A program made the position numbers and the translations under genes. 64,000 bases of DNA from Himantopus leucocephalus (taxonomy: Eukaryota; Chordata; Aves; Charadriiformes; Recurvirostridae): NCBI GenBank assembly GCA_003993805.1, contig RSEF01000001.1, positions 60,839,751 through 60,903,750 of the forward strand, written 5' to 3'. The stretch's first letter is position 1; every line of letters starts with the position of its first letter. The notes under the pieces are model-generated. The model did not search any database, was not told the DNA's origin, and worked only from the letters and a program-made list of their open reading frames with translations. Shown here one piece after another: positions 37,491 to 49,243 of the stretch.

Positions 37491-38207
37491 CAGGCCAGGG
37501 GGAGCGGGCAGGTGGGAGGGATCAGCCTGGTCATTTCTGAGCTAAGGCTTAAAGGAGCGAGTCTGTACGGGGGGCTGGAGGGGACGAGGGTGGGTCCCGG
37601 TGGGGGGCTGCATCGCTCTGGTTACGCAAAGTGACGCGCATCAGTGGCGCGGCCGGACACGATGGGGCTGCAGGGACCGCAGGATGGGGGGTGAGATGAC
37701 CCCAGACGGAAAGATGGGGCCAGGACGCCAGGTCTGGACCAGAAGGAGTCCCCCACGACGGGTCAAACCTCTCCCCCGTCACCCCGAGTCCCGCTGGCAT
37801 GGCTGCAGCCCCTCTCCCCGCCTGCCCATGCCTGCAGCCCCCCAGCATCCACAGGTGCCATGGTCACCCCTGGGCACAGCAGGGGAGCATGGCGGGGCAG
37901 GGAGCACGTGCCACAAATCCACCCCACCATCCCGCTCCCCAGCTCTGGGCTCGCAGCCGTCACAAACCCAGGTGCTTTCTAAGGGTCTCATTTCCAGCAC
38001 TGCACTATGTCAACCCCCCCCGAGCCCAAAAGATCTTTCCTTTCTGTTTTCCCCTGTGCCGGCGTGACCGTGCTCAGGAGACCAATCTCCACGGGCAGAG
38101 GGAACGTCATAAATCGGCCCGAGACTTTCTCTCCTGGGGGCGCGGGGTGATGCAATGAGGACAGGAATCAATCGTTTGCTGCGTCCACTGGGGAATAGGG
38201 CGAGGAG

Positions 38208-38455
38208 TAATGGGGTTTAAATTGCAAGGAGCAAGATTGATGCTAGACATTAGGAAACGCTTTCTAACAGAACAGACAGTTAATTACTCAAGTAGATTGC
38301 CTGGGGAAGCACTGGAGTCTCCATCACTGGAGGTTTTTAAGAACAGCCTGGGCATGCATCCTTTGGGGGGAATTTGGGTGATATTGGCCTCATTTTAGAG
38401 CAGACGGGTGGACCACACTGGCATCTTAACACACAGGTCCCTGTGATCCTGGAAT
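38208..38455 (+). mobile_element. Ancient CR1 LINE 3' fragment
   Basis: It reads like the sense strand of old amniote CR1 3' ends: a GTTTAAATTGCA..AGCAAGATTGATGCTAGACATTAGG segment, then TTTCTAACAG, then TGGGGAAGCACTGGAGTCTCCATC and TGGAGGTTTTTAAGAACAG, ending near GGTCCCTGTGATCCTGG. It is strongly diverged and lacks an intact octamer tail. Confidence 0.8.
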
Positions 38456-39865
38456 AAAATTTGCGAGAACCCCAAACAACCGTGGGGCAGTGTCAGTGCT
38501 GCAGGGGGCTGTCACAAGCATCTTGTGATGCGGGGTGTTTGCGGAGTGCTTTTGGTTTCTTAAACGTGACTCTTTCCTTGAGTCATTCTTAGTAGCTGAA
38601 CGCCATGGTGCACACCAGTCCTGTTCCACCAACGACCCCCAGGGCTGCAGGGTGGCGTATGAACTGTGTGGGAAGCCATGAGGCATGGCACAGGGTCAGG
38701 AGACAGAGTCATGACTGCTCTGCCTCGCTGTATCCATCCATCCAGGTAGCTGAGTGTTGATCCGTGGCTGTCCCAGGGGCTTTGGAAGTGGGACTGGATG
38801 GCCAAGCAGTTGTGTCTCTCCTGTCAATGAACAGTGGTGCTGAAAAAGGCCCAGTGGACAGAAGAGACCCAGCCCACAGCAAGAACTCCAAGAAGCACTG
38901 AAACCCCAAGGGCTGGTTGGTTCTGCCATTTGCCCATCATGCTCTGCTTGTGGCTTTTCAAGCAGCTTTCCGTGACAAAACAGGAGCCCCATTCACCCCT
39001 CTACAGACACCACATGGCTTATCTCCCCAGTCTACTCTTCAAAACCTTGTGAAAGAAGGGAAGGAAAAACCCAGCCAGCTCTCAGTCTCCACTCTGAGTT
39101 TCTCCTGAGATGGCCCATCCTATCCTGGGGGACAGCTCTACACACCCAGCCCAGGAGGGCCTTGCATTGGAAACAGCTGGAGGCCAGAAGAGTGCTGGGG
39201 ACAAGTGGTATGGGCATTCCCTCTTCTTCCCCAGGCATTCATTTAACATTGGTACATTGAATATCATAAATACCTGTACTTCCCCGCCTGATTTGTGGTA
39301 CACTGGGGTTAGCCGCGTGCCCAGCTGCACGTGTTAAACAATAAAAACAGAAGAGAGGAGATGAGCGTCAGAACCCGAGTCTCCCACGCAGTCGCTAAAG
39401 GCTTTTGACGGAAAAGGCACGGGGAACTCAAAGTACGTTTGACTGGAAGGTGGGTCTGGGCATGCGCTGCAGCAGAGGAGGCAGAGAGTCTAAAGCATGC
39501 AAAAATGATAAAAGGAGAAGAGGGGAAGCTTTGATCAAACAGAGAGTGGGAGTGGGGGTGCTGGAGATGCCTGCAGAGACAGAAGCAAAGGCAGGAGCGT
39601 GGAGGACTTTGTACGTGAGAAGATACTTAATTCTTTTGGAGTCAATCAAAGGAGAGCCAAACCAGTCTAGATGCAAATTACCACTCACCTCCTCCAACGT
39701 CCCTGAGCCAGTTTTCCCAAACAGCAATGGGGATGGAGGGGCAGAGGAGATCGTAAACAAAATAATTTGGGGGTTCCTTTCATTTTCCTCCTAGTTTCTG
39801 AGTCTTCAGGTAACTTCAAATGTTATTTTCCAGTTTTCCTGTACAATCGTGAGAGTGAGAAATAT

Positions 39866-39992
39866 AGAATCATAGAATCATAGAATCGTTAAGGTTGGAA
39901 GGGACCTTTCAGATCATCTACTCCAACCATTAACCTAACCTGACAAAACCACATCTAAACCATATCCCCAAGTACCTTGTCTAAATATCTGG
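39866..39992 (-). mobile_element. CR1 LINE 3' end, inverted
   Basis: It begins with ATAGAATCATAGAATCATAG (the reverse complement of the CR1 terminal repeats), then GGTTGGAAGGGACCTTTCAG, CCATTAACCTAACC and CCCCAAGTACCTTGTCTA. It is a short, strongly 5'-truncated copy of the same subfamily as the copy at about 48.2 kb. Confidence 0.92.
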
Positions 39993-42469
39993 GATTTTCT
40001 CTGAGTGACGTAAAGACCCTTGTGCAATCCCTGGATTCCAGCAGCTGAAGCTTTAAAAAAAACCTAGCAACTGAGAACCATGTTCCCAAATGTCGGAAAA
40101 GACCCAATACTGCTGAGAGAGACTCTAGAGGCATTATGGTTATGTATGAAAAGGTGTGAACAGGTGCTGCGGATTTGTGGATACTCATTGTGTCAGTACT
40201 ACTGGGACAAAAAGAGACCAGTTGGCAAAATGAGGCTGTTCACACAACCTCCAACATGAAGATACCTTAGCCGCAGCATTACATATAGTGTAACTCTGAG
40301 CGCTATCAATAGCTCAGTTGAGACAACACCCATGTTTTTCAGGGCAAAGTTTGGCTTTGGTTTGTATTTTTACGTTGGAGACGGAATTCCTCCAGAGATA
40401 AAACCCAGGTGGTTACTGGGCAACATCTGTCACGTACAGAAAGGCCTGGGCACACACCAGCTTGGGATCGGGGAGGGTTACCTGCAGAGGGTGAGACTGG
40501 AAATCATGTCCCACAGCCTGTTACTGGTGGAGGCTGAGAAATTGCCTGTCAGACTCAGCTCTGGTGGTGTTTGTAGCCTGGTATCTTAAGGCGTTGAAGC
40601 TCATCTGACTGCGTGGTTGCCAGCTTTCCCTCCGCACTTTTCAAGTCAGTTTCCCCACAGTAGTATTAAAGTACCTGTAAGTTTCAGCAAAATACTTAGC
40701 TTCATAAAGAGGAGGGATCCTGTTGTGCTTACCGAGGAACAGCCTGCAGCGTTCAGCCCTTGTTGGCAATCATAGAGCTGGTACAGCAGAGAGATATTCT
40801 GTACATCCCCACCCCAGACAAGCTTGCTTGGTGCCTACAATTTATGAGACACCAAAGACCCAAGCGTAATACGCAAGCCAGTACAAAGCCAGGCCTGGCT
40901 GCTCACACAGCTGATTTTTAGGGGCTGTGGATCAGGCTGAAGGAAGATGCATCTGCTTCGTACTGGGCACCCAGCTGCCCCCGATGGGGCACGGCTATTT
41001 GAAGCATCAAAAATGTTAGCTCAAGGATGGGCTAGAAATGGAAGTGTGATATGACTGTCCAAATCCACCTCTCTCCATCTCCCATGTTCTCCAGGGTATT
41101 CAGCTTACTATTCCCCCCAACCCCTGCCCCTGTTTAACCTTACAGTTCTTATATACGAAAGTATCCAGAGTGATCACCTTGCCAGCATCAACAGTGTCTA
41201 ACTTCTACATCCTCATGTGATACCAAGGCTATTTCTTCCCCTGTCATCAGAAGAGGGACAGGGTCAGGAACGTTTCTCTCTTCTGAAAAAGTAGCTAAAG
41301 ACACCCGCAAAACCTGCACTCCTGCTAAAGGTCAAACCTCGCACTGCCAGACCTGCATGAGGCCAGGACAGAACAGCAAGGGATGTGGCACGTGTGCCAG
41401 CAAAACTGTGCCGTGCCGAGATTAGCGCAGCTGCGACTGTAGCGCAGGAGAAAAGAGCCTTTGTAAGGCTCCCTGAAGTAGGACGAGAAGAGCAGAAACG
41501 CTGGGAATTTGGGTTGAGGTGTTCTGATAGAGTGGTGTCTGCTGCTTTGGCAGCAGAGCTCCTTGCTGAGACAGTAGATGTTGCTCCAAGAAAAATGCTG
41601 CTCTTCTCAGGTGACAGGGGAAAACTTGTTCCTGGGCACCCCATTTAATACAAACACGCCAAACACGTGCAGACCAGCCATGTTTATTTAAAAAAAGAAA
41701 AAAACAACCACCCAACAGATCCTGGTGAAACAGGAGTAATTGCGAAGAGATCAGAAACTCCTTGGCCAAGACAGGTATCTCGTTAATGAGGCCTAGCCAC
41801 AGTATTTGCAACCTCATTTTCCCCCTCCTGCTCCAAGACAGCTCAACATTTAATGGTTTCTTATCTAAAATACTCATTACTGTCCCACTACGTGCTGCTG
41901 GGGGGTGTGAGGGATGACATACTTAGCCTTTGCATCAAAGCCATTATGCTGACAGTGCAGTTTTGACTGTCAGCCAGAGATGTTTGGCTTTCCTGGCACA
42001 TCTTTTTTTAAACACACTTCAAACAACTTCCCTTCATTTTTCCTAACAAATTTCAGACATTAGCACATCCCCATTTTCCACCATCCCTCATGATGCTTAC
42101 CTTGCTGCAGAACACACCAAGGCCTGCAAAATCATACCATGGGGATTTATTTTTTTTTTTTAGTGAACACTCAGAATAAATTATTCCAGCTCTACGTGAT
42201 GCCAATTTGTACCTGATAATAACCTTGACCTAAGTATTGGGCAGTCACTGCTGTGAAGAATACCTTCCAGGTACAAGGAAGGTTTTGCTGTACACGTAGG
42301 CAAACAGCTGAAGTATCAGCCCTCAGAGAGACGTAAACTCTGATCCCTGCTGTCCTGTTGGGACTGAAGCTTAAAAAAGCATAAACAAATGGACAGTAAC
42401 TGCAATTACGGATTTTTTCAGGTGAATCACCAGCAGTGACAGAGGAATACACCGGGCAGGGGGGAAAAG

Positions 42470-43080
42470 CGGGTATCCATGGAGCGCCCCTGCGCAGGGC
42501 TCCCGGTTCCTGAGGGCCTTTCGACGTTTATATTGACCAAAAGCACCGCCCTCACGGGGACCACCAGAAACCGGGCCGAGCCCCGCACCGCTAAAGGCAG
42601 GTAACTGCCCGGGGCCCCTCCCCGCACTGAGGAGGGACAAAATGGCCGCGGCGGGGTGGGGAGAGGCTCCGCCCCCACGTCCCGTGAGCTCTCCGCCCCG
42701 CGTCAATCAGGGCGCGGGTCCGCCCCCTGAGGGCGATTGGCTGAGGCGCCGGAAGTTGCCGTGAGGTTGGGGACCGCGCGGCGGGGTTTGGCGTGCGGCA
42801 GGTGGGTGAGGGAGCGGCTGCGGCCGCGGCCCCGGCCTGGGCTTCGCCGGGCTGGGCGGGCTCCCCGGCTCCCGGCCCGTCCGCTGCGCTCCTCCCGGTC
42901 TACCGGGCGGCGCGGCTGTTAGTGCGCTCCCCCCGCTCCCTACCACCGCGGCTGCCTGGCCGCCCACCCCTAACAGTACATGCGGGGCCGTCTTCAACCC
43001 TACACCCCCCACCCTCCCCCCGCAACGGCCGTTGCGCGGCCGCCTTCAGCACCCCTTAGTCCCGTCCCCCCTCGTTTCGG
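42470..43080 (+). promoter_or_regulatory. POLR3H: POLR3H CpG-island promoter
   Basis: A CpG-rich, TATA-less block. An inverted CCAAT box (ATTGG at 42736-42740) sits 9 bp before an ETS/GABP-type CCGGAAGT at 42749-42756, the layout of a housekeeping promoter. A likely non-coding exon 1 ends at 42801 (GCAG|GTGGGT). Confidence 0.65.
42757..42801 (+). other. POLR3H: Putative POLR3H non-coding first exon
   Basis: It lies between the ETS/CCAAT motifs and a GTGGGTGAG donor at 42802. Exon 2, with the start codon, begins at 43237 after a CCTCAG acceptor. The true 5' end cannot be read from sequence. Confidence 0.45.
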
Positions 43081-43253
43081 GATAGCCAGGGTGCTGGCCC
43101 ACTAAGCTCCATGCAAGACGTTGGGGGGGGTCCCCAGGCCCGCCCCGCATCAGTCGCTGGGGCTCTTCTGGGGCTCTTCGTTGCCCCTGCAGTGCTCCAG
43201 TTCCTGAGGCTGTTGGTGTCTTCTCTCTCTCCTCAGAGGCGCTTCCTGCCACC

Positions 43254-46200
43254 ATGTTTGTCCTGGTAGAGATGACTGACACAGTAAGAATTCCTCCCTG
43301 GCAGTTTGAAAGGAAACTGAATGAATCCATTGCGGAAGAGCTAAACAAGAAATTGGCCAATAAGGTAAAGCGGGGGTCATGCATAGGTTGATGCAGAATG
43401 CAATCATAATATCCCTGAGCATCTCTTCCTTTTATTTGTTCCTAATGAGGTGTGTGGGTGAGGTATCAGAATAGTTTAGATGTGAAGGCCGCCCCCAGAG
43501 ACTGACATGTTAGAGACTGTAAACAAAGACACAGCCATGTATCATCTCAAAGCGGACTTTTTTCTAATAGCTAGTGCTGTAATGGGAAGATACTGGGATG
43601 CAAGATGGGGCAGAGAAGCATGGAAGAGAAGTGAGAGTAACTACTGGTTTGTGTGTAGAGTAGCAATCTGAAAAGCAGTCTGAAAAATGGATGCAAACTA
43701 ATCCATCCAGTGCGGGAAGTTTTAAAAAGACGATGTAAATAAATGTAGAACAGTAATACTGGCAGAGAAATTAAGATGTTAATAGCTGACTCAGTCTGTA
43801 CTTAGTACTTGAAATACAGCGTGGCAGTAAGAAGTTGGTCTTTGGTGTAGGATATAAAAAAGTGTTATGTCGTAGGCCAGGAGGTCACGGTTTCCCTGTG
43901 CAGCCTCTGGGACTGTGATTAGCATACAGCTTTCAGTGGGAGGCAGGTGCAAAACTCAAAATGCAGCTTGTGAACGGAGCTTAAAAGAGCAACCTGAAGT
44001 GATTGCGCAGATTATACAGACAGGATATGAAAAGCAAGACTCTTCCCTCATCCACTGATGACTAGTAGGCACCTCAGATTTTGTAGGCTGTGAAAGTGTC
44101 TCAGAAGTGGCAGAGAAACCAAGAGTTCTCATCTCTGCCCAGATCTAATATAGGTTAAGGTAACGGCAAGCCTAGAGGCTTCTGAGAGTATAACTCTGGC
44201 GAAAAGTATGTTTAGCATTTGGACAAGCTGTGGGGCTGGTGAATGATGTCTGTGGGCAACTGTTTGCTATCTTGGCAGGTCGAGTTCTCTCACGGCTGAC
44301 AGTTACCCCAAGGGTTTTTGTTTGTAGCAATGCTTTTTCCAGTGCCAATGAAAACACATTCTCCCATAACACTTGAGTAAGTTAGGGGTTCCCTTACAGT
44401 GCGGTGTGGTTAGGTCTGGGGCTGTTGAAGGAGTGTACCAAAACAGCCTCCCTCCCATCCTGCCACCCTTCTGTTGCCTCTTTTGAAAAGGTGTGCACCG
44501 TGTATAAATTTGATGGTTTGCTTGATTGAACCTGGTGTTCTGCTTGATTTATTGCTTTTTAAATTATTTTTTTTCTTTGAGCAGGTTGTATACAATGTCG
44601 GCCTCTGCATCTGTCTGTATGATATCACAAAGCTGGAAGATTCATACATATTCCCTGGAGATGGTGCATCACATACCAAAGGTATATTCTTGTCCTCAGT
44701 TGTATAGTTTTGCAGAAGGTTAGTGATCTGGAAATGTAAACTGAGCTCAATTGTTAGGGAAAGAAAATTTAAAGGAGTTCACTGAAGTTAATAGCCTTAA
44801 CTCCCCTCCTGTTAGGAGGGCAAAAGGAACATGGTAAATGTCTTTTTCCTTTGCATTTTTGGGGTATAAATACAGCTTTAAATAGCCAGTCCTGTCTGCC
44901 TCCTCCAGCAGTCCGTTTCTGTCCTACAATTAGAGCTGTACGTGTGGGATAAGGAAGGGGTTAATTTAATTTAAAATGATTGGAAATCTGCACATAGAAA
45001 ATAAGTTGTATTAATTGTTCTGCATTTGTCTAGTGTTTTTTCTTTTTGAAGCTTATTTTTCGTAGCTAGAATGTTGAAACATGTTTCTAAATATAACATT
45101 TGCACAGCATTTGATGCTGTTTTCCTAGCTGGAAGTTTTGCTACATTTTTGTTTGAGACTTAGACAGATCTGGTTCAGCATACATTACTAGTCACCTTTT
45201 TTTTTAAGAGGAAATGACTAATTTCTGTGCTTTGACTTTCGGCAAATCCACCTGAGTAAAACTTGGAAGTAAATGCATAAAAGCAAATTTCGTATATTTT
45301 TTAAAGTTAAAATAAATTTCTTTAAACTGGAAAGAGATGTGTTGTTTATAGCTTCCATTTTCAATGTAGAAGCATAGCTTGAGCAAATGAAATGTTTCCC
45401 GTTAGAAGGGAACTGGACTGACTGTATGTCGTTCCCCTTGTCTAAAGTTTAACTCCAACAGAACTCGCTCCCTGCAAATAAAAGCTGCTCTGATACTGAA
45501 GGAGAATGGCAGGCTTTCCTGCTTGCTTTAATCTCCATACAGCTTCTTAACTTTGAATTCCTCCTTGAACTGAAACAAGAGAATATATTCTCTCTGAGAC
45601 TGGAAAAAATGCTTTCAGAATCTGGGGTAGCACTTTAATAAATCCTGCTGTGTCTGGTAATAACTCTCTAATGTATTGCTTGATTTTTATGTAAGAGAGG
45701 AGCACAGGGTATGGACAGCTAAAGTGATGTTAAATTGCTCATTGGAATTGTTTGGCTGTCTTAGTATAGCTTTCTTATAAATTATAAATTATGTTAGAAA
45801 CATCATTTTATTTACCCTCGGTGAAAAATGCAGTTATGTTAGAGAATCTTACTTACTCTCATACTATTTGATATAAAATATTTCATTTAAAGAAAATACA
45901 GCATTGCTGAAAAAGATAGAAGGAGCAGAAATATTACAAGAAAGTATAATTACAACTGATATTCTTGGCCTTGAAGCATTGTGTGGGAGGGATCACATCT
46001 TAACGAAAGCAGAGGTTCTGCTCTGTGTTCTTCATTTCTAGTTTTATTCTGTGAACTTAAACTCTTGCAAGCTTGAAGAGCAGAGAACAGGAGGCTGCTG
46101 ATCAACAGCTGTCATAATTCATACAAAACAGTGAGGAATCAGAACTCTTATTCCCATTTTTCTAATATCTAATCAGTGCCTGTAAGGAAATTGTAAAAGA

Positions 46201-49200
46201 AGCTGGGTTAAGCATTTCAGAGGGCAGATAGGATGTGGGATTTTGTTTTAATGGCTGCCACCCTGTGGAAGGAGTATAGTTCACTAGCATGGATGTAACA
46301 TTAATGATCTGTTTTCTTTTAAGTGCATTTCCGCTATGTGGTCTTCCATCCCTTCCTGGATGAGATTCTGATTGGACAAATTAAAAGCTGCAGTCAGGAT
46401 GGCGTTCACGGTAAACCACAACTTCTAACTTTAGGGACACAGGAGCTGCAGAGCTCCTGGGTTTGTTGAGATTCTGTGATTTCGGGTTGTATGGTGCGTC
46501 TGTAGGCTGGTTAAAGACTGTTTCTGGCCTCTAGCACTGCTGTGATCTGAGGGTGGTCAGTAGTTCGAGCCTGGCAGCTTCCCCTGCCCTTGATGGTTTT
46601 GTCTGCATTCCCCTTTCCTTTTGTCATTCATGTGCATGCCCGAGAAGAACAGGCAAGCCCATCTGGAGCATAGACTGGGTTTATTTTCTCGCTTCAGTTA
46701 ACAGAACTTCTTTTTTAAAGTGGTAGTATCGGCTCATGTTGGTATGATATACTTTCCCTATAGTTCCATGCAAATTCTTGATCACTTCCTGCACCTGAAA
46801 ACTTGTCTTTGTGAGCACAAAGTGCTGTCAGATTCATGGAATACATAATTGATGAGTTGCTTTCCTTTCTTGTAGGAGTCTTCCATGCAAGCGAGCGCCT
46901 CTGCTCCGTTGTTGAGTTAGGACAATAAGATTATCTTGGGTGCATTTGTTGCTGAATTTGGGCATGTCCACGCTCTGATAAAATTCAACATCGTGAAGTC
47001 TCAAGAGGGAGATGGGGGCTGTTCTAACTTTATGTTGATCTTTATTTAACATGTTATATCTGTGATTTCTAAGCTCTTTTCTGTCGCAGACCTCTATAGC
47101 ATCTGACTCATTTCTTGGAACGCTTTCATCTCTAGTCCTGCTCCAAACAGCCTTTTCCTTTCCCAGCGGGCATGAAGACTGTGCCCTCTGTTGCTGTATG
47201 TACTTTTGGCTGGGTGGTTGCTTTGCTGCCAACTGAAATTGAGCGTAGTAGCTCAAAGAATAATGCCGGCATGATCTCAGATGTCCTTTCTGAAAGAGGA
47301 AGGAGAGTGAGTCTAGAAATGCATTTTAGGAATCGCTGTGGTACATCATTTGCGAAGAAGCATTTCTGTCTTAATCAAATTATTTTCTCCACAGTTTCTA
47401 TTGGATTCTTTGATGATATTGTCATCCCACCAGAATCCCTGCAGCAGCCAGCTAAGTTGTATCCTTTGATCACCTTTGATAACTTTACTACTTCATTTCA
47501 AAAGATTGTGCAGTGCTGGCCCAACAGGCATTCACTACTGCAACAATGAAGGTGCTCAGTGGCAGAAGCTAAGCTGTTGTGTCGAGCAAGTCCCGCAGAA
47601 TGTTATCGCAGCTAGACAGGCCTCATGCTTATTAGGTTTTGCAGGATCATTGTGCTCGCTGATAGAAATGAATGGCAATGTCGCCCAAACAACCGCATTG
47701 TAATCCCTGCCTCTAGTCTTGGCTGCTGCTGAAGACGAAATGCTGGTTTTCCCACATCGTGTAATGTCTAGATACATGGTGTGTGTAATGCACTTACTTG
47801 TGGTAGGCGAGGTCTTCTTGGGTTTGAGGAGTTTTGTTTGGTTCAGGTTTTTTTGTCGTTTTTTTGGGGGGTGGGAGTAACCCCAACTCTGTCCAGCAGC
47901 GTACACCTTGAAGCAGGAAAATCAGAAAGAAGACGGGGTTCCTGGGCTGTGCAGATGATGATGTGGGACAGCGCATTGCAGTTTGAGAAATAATTGTGAA
48001 AAGGCTTTGAATTTTGAAGACTTTGGGTTCAAGTTAAGCCAGGCGAGGTTTAGGTTGGATATTAGGAAAAATTTTTTCACTGAAAGGGTTATCCAACATT
48101 GGAATAGGCTGCCCAGGGAGGTGGTGGATTCACCATCCCTGGAGGTGTTTAAAAAAAGGGCAGACAAGGTACTTGGGGACATGGTTTAGAAGTGGTTTTT
48201 GTCAGGTTAAGTTAATGGTTGGACTTGATGATCTCAAAGGTCCCTTCCAACCTCAACAGTTCTATGATTCTATGAATTGAGTCTATTCCTAAAACTGTCA
48301 GAAGGGGATCTGTCAGGCGGAATACTGATTGTTTCCTTCCTTAACCCTTGGTGTGGCCAGCGATGAAGCAGAGCAGGTGTGGGTGTGGGAATATGAGACA
48401 GAAGAAGGGGCCCATGACCTTTACATGGACATTGGGGAGGAGATCCGCTTCCGAGTCGTGGATGAAACATTTGTTGATACATCACCGACAGGTCCGAGCT
48501 CTGCAGAGGCCTCCACTTCCAATGCCACAGAAGAAGTCCAGAAGAAAGAGGCGCCCTACACTCTTGTGGTAACTATGTGCACAATTCACAGAGCTTTGTG
48601 AACGTTGTGGTTTATTCTATGTCTAAAATAGCAACCCTTTCCCAAGGAACTAATTGCCTTAAGCTGACTGTGAAGCAAACAGAGTCACAAAATGAAAGGA
48701 GTGGAAAAGGGGAGAAACAAGATTGTTCTTGTGGTCGCTCTGTTCGCTGTGTCTTTTCATTGGAACACATTGTGGTGGTTGGTGGAGTTCCCACTGGAAG
48801 GCTGATTTAAAGCAGACTGTGGATGCCGGATCTGCAGGTGGGAGTGAGCATACAAGGCGCACAGAGCCGGGAGAACCACATCAGGGTTTACACAGCAGCT
48901 AAACAGTCTTTCCCATTCAGTGTTTTGGCGTGTTTTCTCACAGCTGGAGTATGGTGGGACAGTCAAGGTGAACACGCAGGTGCTTGATTTTTCAAGTGTT
49001 GAAGGTTTGGTGTAGTGTTGACAAGGTTTAAAGGAGTCTGGGGAAGCGCTGGGCAAGCTGATAGGGAAAAAAAAAGTGAATACCTCATCCATAAATCAAG
49101 TGGGAGAGATTTTTATATATTTATGCGTATACTCCTGTGTTCTCTATGCAGTTTATAATTGCACACTTTCTTCTTCTGTCTGTGAACAGGGATCAATCAG

Positions 49201-49243
49201 TGAGCCAGGCCTGGGCCTCCTGTCGTGGTGGACAAACAGTTAG
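43254..49243 (+). CDS. POLR3H: POLR3H, RNA polymerase III subunit H (RPC8/RPC22.9)
   Basis: Six coding exons: 43254-43364 (ATG in the strong GCCACCATG context), 44585-44681, 46324-46410, 47395-47458, 48361-48568 and 49190-49243 (TAG). They encode 206 aa (human has 204). It is the Rpb7/RpoE-like stalk subunit of Pol III, pairing with CRCP (RPC9) and needed for initiation. The N-terminal Rpb7-N domain (about 1-75) carries [16 protein letters not shown] and [14 protein letters not shown]. The RPC8-type OB domain follows (about 80-205) with [41 protein letters not shown] and the C-terminal [11 protein letters not shown]. The acidic, Ser/Thr-rich linker (about 160-180) is the variable part and accounts for the two extra residues. 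The intron at 47459-48360 has U12-type signals. All exon phases are consistent. Confidence 0.97.
43365..46323 (+). other. POLR3H: POLR3H introns between coding exons 1 and 3
   Basis: Introns 43365-44584 and 44682-46323 are AT-rich, with ordinary GTAAAG and GTATAT donors. I see no clear transposon, RNA gene or extra exon. Confidence 0.8.
46411..47394 (+). other. POLR3H: POLR3H intron between coding exons 3 and 4
   Basis: GTAAAC donor and TCCACAG acceptor. An antisense open frame of 140 codons (46834-47256) has no recognisable domain and is probably fortuitous. Confidence 0.8.
47459..48360 (+). other. POLR3H: U12-type (minor spliceosome) intron of POLR3H
   Basis: The donor reads GTATCCTTT (47459-47467), an exact match to the U12 5' splice consensus RTATCCTTT. 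The sequence TTCCTTAAC at 48337-48345, an exact U12 branch-site consensus, lies with its branch A about 16 nt before the AG at 48359-48360. The intron is phase 2, as is common for U12 introns. It contains a CR1 insertion ending about 60 bp before the branch site. Confidence 0.92.
48005..48277 (+). mobile_element. CR1 LINE 3' fragment in the U12 intron
   Basis: CR1 sense strand: AGGTTTAGGTTGGATATTAGG, TTCACTGAAAGGG, TGCCCAGGGAGGTGGTGGA, GACATGGTTTAGAAGTGG and AAAGGTCCCTTCCAACCT, ending in the octamer tail TTCTATGATTCTATGAA. The left limit is approximate. It belongs to the same subfamily as the inverted copy at 39.9 kb. Confidence 0.93.

Larger units (their letters stand above)
37490..42690. 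other. CSDC2-POLR3H intergenic region
   Basis: A divergent intergenic gap between CSDC2 (-) and POLR3H (+). It contains two CR1 pieces (about 38208-38455 and 39866-39992). No coding exon is supported; frames such as 41264-41644 lack recognisable domains. Confidence 0.7.

Noticed and set aside
46834..47256. 140-codon antisense open frame in a POLR3H intron
   Set aside because: No motif or family resemblance, no splice or promoter support; AT-balanced intronic sequence can produce this by chance.
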